DNA of 5,762 nucleotides from Alphaproteobacteria bacterium (GTDB taxonomy: Bacteria; Pseudomonadota; Alphaproteobacteria; JABAAW01): the NCBI GenBank assembly GCA_014238625.1, contig JABAAS010000075.1, positions 1 to 5,762 of the forward strand, given 5' to 3'. Positions 1 through 5,097 of this stretch are shown one piece after another. The position numbers were made by a program, and so were the translations under genes. Under the pieces are notes generated by a model. The model had not been told where the DNA came from. It did not search any database and was given only the letters and a program-made list of their open reading frames with translations. Numbering within the stretch: position 1 is the first letter of the stretch; each line of letters starts with the position of its first letter.

Positions 1-183
1 TCCTCTTTCGTATTTTTGTACTTGTTGGAAGGTTAGGGACAAAAGGTCGCCGAGTCGTTTTTGACTAATCCCCAGCATTGTACGACGCAAGCGTATCTTG
101 CTACCCATATATTGGTCGATTTCATTTGCACCGAGCTTTTTGCCGCGGCGACCTTTCTTAACCAAAGGATTTTCTTCTGTCAT
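1..183 (-). CDS. XRE-family helix-turn-helix transcriptional regulator, N-terminal part (runs off left edge)
   Basis: Only the first 61 codons are present; the rest lies beyond the left edge. The product is probably a small DNA-binding regulator of the Cro/C1 (HTH_3) type. Residues 1-20 are a basic tail rich in Lys, Arg and Gly. The HTH domain starts near residue 26 with MGSKIRLRRTMLGIS and continues with QKRLGDLLSLTFQQVQKYERG at about 41-61, covering the first four helices, including the TFQQVQKYE recognition helix. This pattern is typical of the regulator found after lnt in many alphaproteobacteria. I chose the ATG at 181-183 because GGAG (190-193 on the complement) sits 6 nt upstream of it; an in-frame ATG at 193-195 has no ribosome binding site. 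The gene lies 151 nt downstream of lnt and could be read through from it or have its own promoter. Its targets cannot be read from this sequence. Confidence 0.9.
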   Translation of the reverse strand, partial: MTEENPLVKKGRRGKKLGANEIDQYMGSKIRLRRTMLGISQKRLGDLLSLTFQQVQKYERG

Positions 184-189
184 TTTCAG

Positions 190-193
190 CTCC
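190..193 (-). promoter_or_regulatory. Ribosome binding site of the XRE regulator
   Basis: The complement reads GGAG, followed by a 6-nt spacer and the ATG at 181-183. It decides between this ATG and an in-frame ATG 12 nt upstream, which lacks such a site. Confidence 0.6.
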
Positions 194-213
194 ATATTAG
201 AATGTTGTTTTTT

Positions 214-309
214 AGCAGTTTTTCGCCTTTAACGCAACATTAAAAAATTTTTCCCCTAACACTACACTATAAAATAAAGCTATAGCAACAGCAGATGGCA
301 AAAACTGCT
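214..309. repeat. Spaced inverted repeat between lnt and the regulator gene
   Basis: AGCAGTTTTT at 214-223 is the exact reverse complement of AAAAACTGCT at 300-309. The match continues inward with GCC at 225-227 against GGC at 297-299 if base 224 is bulged. The arms are about 75 nt apart and occupy much of the 151-nt gap. The stem is not followed by a T-run on either strand, so it does not look like an intrinsic terminator. It could be a long-range RNA stem in the 5' region of the regulator mRNA, a pair of protein binding sites, or chance. Confidence 0.35.
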
Positions 310-334
310 TCGATACTAGGCGGTTAATTAGTAT

Positions 335-2005
335 TTATAATTTTTTTCTTATTAATATAAGACTGAAGCTTATGCTCGCCCATAGTAGCCAAAATAGGCT
401 ATTGCCAATTTTACTCATTAATAGCAGATGCTTTGTTTTTGGTGGTAAAGGAGCATCGATCCAGCCTTCGCTTTCTAGGGGTAATCTAGCTATTTCATGT
501 CCGAAGGAATCGAAGGCAGCAGAGATCCCGGTATTTGCGGCGCGGAAGAGAGGTATTCCTCTTTCGATGGCGCGCACGCGTGCCATTTGCAGATGTTGGT
601 ATGGTCCGCTACTACGCCCGAACCATCCATCGTTAGTTGCGTTGAATAAGAGGTCTGCCTGATCAATTTTAGAATTCTTGCGTTGTAGTGAGAACGGCAA
701 GGATTCGGAAAAAATCGCTTCGTAGCAGATTTGCACGTTCATCTTTAAAGTAGGATTAGCTTTTAGCAGTTTGTTATTTTCGTCACCGCTCTCGAAGCTA
801 GGAAAGCTAGTTAGGGTTTGGATAGTGGTGCCGAGCAAATGTCTTGAGAAGGGTATGAATTCTCCGAAAGGCACGAGCTTTACCTTGTCGTAGAGTCCTT
901 TGATGCGCCCGAAATTATCGATCATGATCAAGCTATTCCTGAATCCTTTTGTTGATCTTTGCTGTTTGCTCTCACGCACTGCGCCGAAGACCATCCAACG
1001 CGGCACGATTGCTATGAGCTGTGGCATCCAGGGGTGCAGTAGCATTTGTTCGTTTGCTACATCTTCTGTTTTTAATCTGTAAGGAAAGGCGGTTTCTGGC
1101 CATAATAGTAGCGAGATGCTACTCGCTCTTTTTTCTTTCGAGAGATTGATGGTTCGGCGGAAGTTATCGATCGCATCGCTCTCACGCCATTTTTTATGCT
1201 GCTGTATATTGGGTTGCACTATCCGTATGGTTGGTGAGTTTTTATCTATGGCTGGAGTTGCTTCTAGTCGCCAAGCACCGAAAGCGGCGGCACTAGCTGG
1301 TATGGCGAGCGATACGAGAGCGCAGATGCAGGCTTTACGAGTGCGTTTCGCCAATATGTGGAATATAGCCAACGCGGCGATGGCATAGGAGCATAGGGCG
1401 AGTAGGCTAGTTAGCGCAATTCCTCCCAGTGCATTTGTCTGCAGTAGCATTATACTTATATTCCAAGAGTAGCCCGCGAGATTCCAGGGGAAACCGCCGA
1501 ATAGTACTGAGCGTAAAGATTCTGCTAGCACGAAGGTGCAGATGAAAATCCCTATACGGAAAAGAGCGCTTTCGCTAGGGTATAGGCGCAACAGCAAACG
1601 CTGGGCGAATAATGCGCCAAGCGTGAAGAGGGATAGGTAGCAACAGATTAGCAGTAGGGATATTCCCGCCACTCCTGCGCCAAGCAACGATTGTCCGAAG
1701 GATAGGTATACTGCGTAGGCGGTCCAGTATAGCGAAGAGATATTTGCGCAGAAAGCCCAGGCGAACAGTAGCAAGTATATTCTTGTTATCTTTTGCGTTT
1801 TTTGCGGCTCAAATGCGACCCATAAGCAAGGCAGGGCGAAGGATATGTATGCTGCTGGCAGTATGAAAAATGGAGCAAAGGCGAGGCTCCACATAGCTCC
1901 GCCTATACAAGCGCATAGTAGCGCGCTTTTGCCTCGTAGAATGGTTTGCAAAACGAGGTTGCTATGAACTCTGCTACTATCCTTTGACAGTATTTTCGTA
2001 CGCAC
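335..2005 (-). CDS. lnt: Apolipoprotein N-acyltransferase
   Basis: Lnt is an inner-membrane enzyme that transfers an acyl chain from a phospholipid to the N-terminal cysteine of apolipoproteins, the last step of lipoprotein maturation. The protein has 556 residues (E. coli Lnt has 512). Hydrophobic segments lie at about 28-66, 76-135, 150-170, 187-218 and 225-245. A periplasmic nitrilase-fold domain spans about 258-515, and a final membrane helix lies at about 534-552. The catalytic triad is visible: Glu304 in LLLWPETAFP, Lys374 in YDKVKLVPFGE and Cys427 in QICYEA; Glu382 and Glu429 correspond to other conserved residues. NATNDGWFG (455-463) and RAANTGIS (488-495) are further family motifs. 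The start is uncertain: the chosen codon is GTG, it overlaps corC by 29 nt and lacks a clear ribosome binding site. A later in-frame TTG (1949-1951, residue 19) would shorten the tail before the first helix without loss of any domain. Last enzyme gene of the phoH-ybeY-corC-lnt group. Confidence 0.97.
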   Translation of the reverse strand: MRTKILSKDSSRVHSNLVLQTILRGKSALLCACIGGAMWSLAFAPFFILPAAYISFALPCLWVAFEPQKTQKITRIYLLLFAWAFCANISSLYWTAYAVYLSFGQSLLGAGVAGISLLLICCYLSLFTLGALFAQRLLLRLYPSESALFRIGIFICTFVLAESLRSVLFGGFPWNLAGYSWNISIMLLQTNALGGIALTSLLALCSYAIAALAIFHILAKRTRKACICALVSLAIPASAAAFGAWRLEATPAIDKNSPTIRIVQPNIQQHKKWRESDAIDNFRRTINLSKEKRASSISLLLWPETAFPYRLKTEDVANEQMLLHPWMPQLIAIVPRWMVFGAVRESKQQRSTKGFRNSLIMIDNFGRIKGLYDKVKLVPFGEFIPFSRHLLGTTIQTLTSFPSFESGDENNKLLKANPTLKMNVQICYEAIFSESLPFSLQRKNSKIDQADLLFNATNDGWFGRSSGPYQHLQMARVRAIERGIPLFRAANTGISAAFDSFGHEIARLPLESEGWIDAPLPPKTKHLLLMSKIGNSLFWLLWASISFSLILIRKKL

Positions 2006-2963
2006 TAGTTTTTTGTGTTTTTTGCTTCCAGTTAGAATTCTCGTCGAAACTTTCTCCTTGCGGTGCGACTATTTTCAATCGAGAGATACGCCGAGTTGAA
2101 GCTTCGATGACTCGAAACTCGAACTTGCTTTTAGGGTCGTTTATGGCTTCGCCGCGGTTAGGCACGCGTCCGGCTAGTGAGACGACTAAACCGCCGAGAG
2201 TGTCGACTTCTTTTGCGCCGAGCTTTTTGCCGAATCGTTCTTCGAATTGTTCGATCGTCAGGCGTGCGTCGACTATGACATTCTTTTCTGCGTCTTGATA
2301 ACAGATTAGCTCTAGGTCTTTGTCGTGCTCGTCGTGGATTTCGCCAACGATTTCTTCAACGACATCCTCCAACGTCGCCATTCCGTCGATGCCACCATAC
2401 TCGTCGACAACGAAAGCTATCTGTAGCCGCTCTTGTTGCATTTTCACCAACAGGTCAAATACTCGTAGGCTTGGTGCGCAGAATAACGGAGGGTGGAGTA
2501 GCTCTCGCAGAGGGAAAGGTTGGCTTCTATTATGCTGCTTTGGGTTATAAGGAGTATTTATTGCCAGACTAGAATCTTTGTCGCCATTTTGCGCTATGTG
2601 CAATAGTAGCGATTTGACATGCAATACTCCGACGATCCGATCTAGCGTTTTCTGAAAGACAGGGTAGCGCGAGTGAGGCTTTTCTGTAACGAAGGACAGT
2701 AGCTCGTCGTAAGGTGTGTTTATATCGAGTGCTTGCACATCGGCGCGAGGCACCATCACGTTTGCGACTGTTTTATCGCCAACCTTTAAAATGTTTGTGA
2801 TCATGGTGCGCTCTTCTGGCGCTAGCTCAAAGAGCTTATCTTCTTCGATCAGCTCACCGATGGTCTCGCGTATGGGGTTTCCAGCAAAGCGTTTGCGTAG
2901 CCATGCTGTCAGGGACGCGGTCAGGCTATGGGTATCGCTGTTCGCGCTAGGAGCTTGAGGCAT
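1977..2963 (-). CDS. corC: CorC/TlyC-type CBS-domain protein (soluble hemolysin-C/CorC family)
   Basis: This cytoplasmic protein of 328 residues lacks the membrane (DUF21) domain of the longer relatives. An N-terminal helical region with IGELIEEDKLFELAPEER (35-52) precedes the first CBS motif. That CBS begins at VMVPRADVQALD (69-80) and ends with RYPVFQ..LDRIVGVLHVKSLL (99-120). The second CBS covers about 153-210 and contains AFVVDEYGGIDGMATLEDVVE (183-203), the most diagnostic signature of the family. A CorC_HlyC domain follows at about 225-302 (DARLTIEQF, DTLGGLVVSLAGRVPNRGE). The last 25 residues form a hydrophilic tail. A polar insertion of roughly 20 residues (about 125-148) separates the CBS motifs. 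Family members have been linked to magnesium/cobalt efflux, and older hemolysin labels are doubtful; the exact role is not known from sequence. It starts at an ATG with only a weak ribosome binding site (GAAG) and overlaps lnt by 29 nt. It could equally be labelled tlyC or ybeX. Confidence 0.93.
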   Translation of the reverse strand: MPQAPSANSDTHSLTASLTAWLRKRFAGNPIRETIGELIEEDKLFELAPEERTMITNILKVGDKTVANVMVPRADVQALDINTPYDELLSFVTEKPHSRYPVFQKTLDRIVGVLHVKSLLLHIAQNGDKDSSLAINTPYNPKQHNRSQPFPLRELLHPPLFCAPSLRVFDLLVKMQQERLQIAFVVDEYGGIDGMATLEDVVEEIVGEIHDEHDKDLELICYQDAEKNVIVDARLTIEQFEERFGKKLGAKEVDTLGGLVVSLAGRVPNRGEAINDPKSKFEFRVIEASTRRISRLKIVAPQGESFDENSNWKQKTQKTSAYENTVKG

Positions 2964-2983
2964 GTCTTCGTTGGCAGTGAATG

Positions 2984-3053
2984 CTATGATATATGATAAT
3001 CACTAGGATAATTCTTAAGGATAATTCTTATGATAGTCTTTGGAATAATCGCT
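2984..3053 (-). repeat. 12-nt-period tandem repeat across the ybeY 3' end, with one extra base
   Basis: Read on the complement, five related 12-mers follow each other: AGCGATTATTCC (3042-3053), AAAGACTATCAT (3030-3041), AAGAATTATCCT (3018-3029), then one extra T (3017), AAGAATTATCCT (3005-3016) and AGTGATTATCAT (2993-3004), followed by ATATCATAG (2984-2992). Units three and four are identical and, with the extra base, form an exact 13-nt tandem duplication. The first three units are read in frame by ybeY as the tetrapeptides SDYS, KDYH and KNYP. The extra T creates the ybeY stop codon; without it, the frame would continue as KNYP, SDYH, IS and stop at 2984-2986. Confidence 0.85.
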
Positions 3054-3677
3054 AGAACAAGGGCTGGATTCTGGAAAGCCAAGCTTTCGCAGAATCGCTT
3101 CCTCCTCTGCTTCCATAAGGTCTCGTTCTTTTGGGGTTGCGTGATTTAGCCCAACTAAGTGCGCTATGGCATGCGCTGTTACATGCGCGCAATGCGCTTG
3201 TGCGTCCAGCTGGTATTCTGCGACCTTGCGTTGCAAACCTTGATAGCCGAGCGCGATGTCGCCAATATAACGATTTAGATAGTGGTTTTCATCTCGTCTC
3301 TGCAAAAAGCTGGTTGGGTTGATGTTCGCATAATTTTCTCCGCCCTTTTGCGAGATGCTTTGCTCTTGTTCTGGAAATGCAAGAGAATCGCAAGGGGTGT
3401 TTTTTCCTCTAAAACGTTTGTTGAGCTCACGCATATGGCGTTCGTGCGTGCACAGTATAGTCACGCCCCAACGTTGCTGATTTCGCTCTTTATCCATAAA
3501 GAACTCCATGGCTACATCGGCAGCGCGGTATACTTGTTCTAGCAAGGTTTTCTGTCGCCGCCATAAAATGGAATTTATTTGCAGGGTGATCTCGCGCCTC
3601 GAGTTATGTTTGCACAAAGGTAAATCCTCGGGCGATAAAGTTTGCGACAACCTTGGTTTCGTGTGGTCTGCGGGCAT
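3015..3677 (-). CDS. ybeY: Endoribonuclease YbeY (UPF0054 family)
   Basis: YbeY is a zinc-dependent single-strand RNA endonuclease needed for 16S rRNA 3'-end maturation and ribosome quality control. The metal-binding motif is present as HAIAHLVGLNH, with His169, His173 and His179; most relatives have Asp rather than Asn before the third His. The conserved central stretch appears as LNKRFRGKNTPCDSLAFP (85-102), with Arg90 and a divergent form of the usual PTDVLSFP. The YIGDIALG strand is at 137-144. At 220 residues it is longer than E. coli YbeY (155) for three reasons: about 28 residues precede the ITLQIN strand, the stretch between AFP and GDI is 36 residues (about 20 more than usual), and the C-terminus is a short SDYS-KDYH-KNYP repeat. 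The start is uncertain: the ATG has no close ribosome binding site (AAGGA lies 22 nt away), and a TTG at residue 21, preceded by GAGG 8 nt upstream, is an alternative. It follows phoH by 18 nt. Confidence 0.93.
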   Translation of the reverse strand: MPADHTKPRLSQTLSPEDLPLCKHNSRREITLQINSILWRRQKTLLEQVYRAADVAMEFFMDKERNQQRWGVTILCTHERHMRELNKRFRGKNTPCDSLAFPEQEQSISQKGGENYANINPTSFLQRRDENHYLNRYIGDIALGYQGLQRKVAEYQLDAQAHCAHVTAHAIAHLVGLNHATPKERDLMEAEEEAILRKLGFPESSPCSSDYSKDYHKNYP

Positions 3678-3695
3678 GAAAAAACTAGTCTAAAG

Positions 3696-4682
3696 TTATC
3701 CTTCTCCGTACGCTCGTAGCACTTCCGCCACGAGCGGATGCCGCAACACCTCGCGTGCCGAGAAGCGTACGAAAGTAGCTAGGTGCGCAAGTCTCTTCTC
3801 TGCATCGAGCAAGCCGTTATTCTTTCCAGAAGGTATGTCAGCTTGTCCAGGGTCTCCGGTTATTGCCATCCGCGATCCTTCTCCAAGTCTCGTTAGAAAC
3901 ATCTTCATCTGTTGTGGCGAAGTGTTTTGCGCCTCATCGAGTAGCAGGAATGCGTTCTCGAGCGTGCGCCCGCGCATAAAGGCAAGCGGAGCGATCTCGA
4001 TTGCACCGCGGGTGATTAGGCGCTCGGTACTTTGTCTACCCAGAGCTCTGTGTAGTAGGTCGAAGATCGGTCGCAGGTAAGGGTCGACCTTCTCTCGCAT
4101 ATCGCCAGGCAAAAATCCAAGATGCTCTCCTGCCTCAACGACTGGACGAGAGAGCACCAAACGCTCTATGTCACCGCGTAGTAGTAGCGATAGTCCGTAG
4201 CATAACGCTATACAAGTCTTGCCAGTGCCAGCAGGACCTAGAGCAAAAACTAAAAACTCTTTGTCCAAGGCTTGCAAGAATTGTCTCTGCTTGGAATTGC
4301 GCGGAGAAATCGTAACCTTAGGTAATTCTAAAACTAACTCTTCTGTTATTTCTTTTACCTCTTCGCTATCTTCGCTCTCGTGTTTGGTATGACCGAAGTC
4401 CTCTTCGCGCAATGTTTCGCATCGTTTTAGTCGTTCGTATAATCCCTCGAGATGCGTTCGTGCCCTTTCGCAGTTCTCCTGCTCTCCACGGCATACGACA
4501 GCGTTTCCCCTATGGTCGAGACTCACCTCGTATAGTCGCGCTAGGCGTTTCAGCCTCTCTGTGTGCGGACCGAATAGCTCCGGCAAAAGGCTATTGTCCT
4601 CAAACCAAATAGTTGCCGCCAAAGACATTGCTCTAGTCGGCGGTTTGGTGAGTTCTTTGTTTGCGTGTTTCGGTTCGTTCAA
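3696..4682 (-). CDS. phoH: PhoH-family NTPase (YbeZ/PhoL-type)
   Basis: This cytoplasmic P-loop ATPase of the PhoH family is related to the helicase core of superfamily 1 and commonly works in RNA metabolism next to YbeY. Residues about 20-95 form the N-terminal KH-like region (IWFEDNSLLPELFGPH, RGNAVVCRG). An acidic linker lies at 98-118. The ATPase domain starts near 125 (SPRNSKQRQFLQALD). It shows Walker A GPAGTGKT (149-156, Lys155), SRPVVEAGEHLGFLPGD (178-194), RGRTLENAFLLLDEAQN with Walker B Asp249-Glu250, TGDPGQADIP (275-284) and the C-terminal VLRHPLVAEVLRAY (312-325). Length, 328 residues, is normal. The listed start is a TTG whose first bases overlap the stop of a doubtful upstream ORF. 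An ATG at 4626-4628 (residue 19) would keep the whole conserved region; neither has a strong ribosome binding site. It is the first recognisable gene of the minus-strand cluster, in the place where miaB often precedes it in alphaproteobacteria. Confidence 0.97.
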   Translation of the reverse strand: MNEPKHANKELTKPPTRAMSLAATIWFEDNSLLPELFGPHTERLKRLARLYEVSLDHRGNAVVCRGEQENCERARTHLEGLYERLKRCETLREEDFGHTKHESEDSEEVKEITEELVLELPKVTISPRNSKQRQFLQALDKEFLVFALGPAGTGKTCIALCYGLSLLLRGDIERLVLSRPVVEAGEHLGFLPGDMREKVDPYLRPIFDLLHRALGRQSTERLITRGAIEIAPLAFMRGRTLENAFLLLDEAQNTSPQQMKMFLTRLGEGSRMAITGDPGQADIPSGKNNGLLDAEKRLAHLATFVRFSAREVLRHPLVAEVLRAYGEG

Positions 4683-4918
4683 GGTCTCAAGCCGTAAGAA
4701 TAGGCAGGGGAAAAGAAATAATTACAAAGACAGCGGTCAATCGTAGCACTATCGGTTATTTCGATTGTTTTTCGGTAACGATAAAAGTTTAAGGCAAAAT
4801 GCGCAAAGACAACTCGCCCTTTTCGCACATAGCAAGTAGCTCCGATATTGACAGAAAAAAGAACAAGCGCAAGAATTAGCCAATCCGAAGCCAACTGCGA
4901 AGCGAGCAAGGCACGCAC
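4679..4918 (-). CDS. Doubtful small ORF, possible membrane peptide, upstream of phoH
   Basis: This 79-codon open frame starts at a GTG and ends with a TGA that overlaps the TTG start of phoH (TTGA). I do not recognise the product. Residues about 8-29 (QLASDWLILALVLFSVNIGA) are hydrophobic and could form one membrane helix; the rest is rich in Tyr, Phe, Cys and Arg with no motif I know. No clear ribosome binding site precedes the GTG. Its favour rests on the stop/start overlap with phoH and its place just after candidate minus-strand promoters near 4944-4978. Against it are its odd composition, the alternative downstream start of phoH, and the possibility that this is simply the phoH leader region. 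It may be spurious. Confidence 0.22.
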   Translation of the reverse strand: MRALLASQLASDWLILALVLFSVNIGATCYVRKGRVVFAHFALNFYRYRKTIEITDSATIDRCLCNYFFSPAYSYGLRP

Positions 4919-4943
4919 GATATCAAATCCATCCCGTAACTCT

Positions 4944-4978
4944 AGTATAGCTTATACTTGTCTGCAAGCTAAAAACAA
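4944..4978 (-). promoter_or_regulatory. Candidate promoter(s) for the phoH operon
   Basis: On the complement, TTGTTT (4973-4978) is followed after 16 nt by TATAAG (4951-4956), a fair sigma-70 type match. A second -10 candidate, TATACT (4944-4949), has TTAGCT 17 nt upstream. Either would start transcription roughly 20-35 nt before the GTG of the doubtful small ORF and about 250 nt before phoH. It overlaps the cheA promoter candidate on the other strand. Confidence 0.35.
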
Positions 4979-4984
4979 GCTATA
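4946..4984. repeat. Inverted repeat overlapping both divergent promoter candidates
   Basis: TATAGCTT at 4946-4953 is the exact reverse complement of AAGCTATA at 4977-4984, with 23 nt between. The right arm covers the first four bases of the cheA -10 element. The left arm overlaps the minus-strand -10 candidates. A direct repeat CAAGCT (4965-4970 and 4976-4981) lies inside with an 11-nt step, about one helical turn. The arrangement could be an operator serving both directions, or simply a result of two overlapping TATA-like elements. Confidence 0.4.
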
Positions 4985-4986
4985 AT
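4958..4986 (+). promoter_or_regulatory. Sigma-70 type promoter for cheA
   Basis: TTGTCT at 4958-4963 is separated by exactly 17 nt from a consensus TATAAT at 4981-4986. Transcription would begin near 4992-4995 and give a leader of about 105 nt before the cheA ATG. It is the best promoter match I see in the gap. I see no obvious match to flagellar sigma-28 or sigma-54 promoters here. Confidence 0.6.
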
Positions 4987-5012
4987 GGCAGTAGGGAGAA
5001 GACGCTTTTACA

Positions 5013-5040
5013 GTGAAGTTAGGGCGGCTTCACAGTCTTT
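5013..5040 (+). terminator. Weak hairpin with T-run in the cheA leader (possible attenuator)
   Basis: GTGAAG (5013-5018) can pair with CTTCAC (5028-5033) around a 9-nt loop, and TCTTTTT follows three bases after the stem. It lies between the promoter and cheA, so it might act as an attenuator or end a short leader RNA of about 45-50 nt. The stem is only 6 bp with a large loop, so real termination is doubtful. Confidence 0.25.
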
Positions 5041-5097
5041 TTGTCGCATCAATTGCCTCAAGCCTCTATGGACTAGCCTTCTAACACGAACAGAGCG

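Larger units (their letters stand above)
4683..5097. other. Divergent intergenic region between phoH and cheA
   Basis: This 415-nt gap separates the two divergent genes. It holds one doubtful minus-strand small ORF, a promoter zone at about 4944-4986, and a leader of roughly 100 nt before cheA. I see no tRNA, rRNA fragment or known riboswitch. There is no trace of miaB, which commonly sits upstream of phoH in related bacteria. Confidence 0.7.

Noticed and set aside
61..243. Plus-strand open frame of 60 codons
   Set aside because: It lies mostly opposite the XRE regulator gene, has no recognisable motif or ribosome binding site, and is explained as a shadow of the minus-strand gene.
313..334. 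ATACTA/TAGTAT inverted repeat just after the lnt stop as a terminator
   Set aside because: The 6-bp stem is AT-rich with a 10-nt loop and has no T-run after it on the minus strand, so it does not resemble an intrinsic terminator.
4735..4740. TTGACC on the complement as a -35 element close to phoH
   Set aside because: At 15-18 nt spacing no -10-like hexamer follows (the sequence there is T/C-rich, for example TTCTTT), so a promoter here is not supported.
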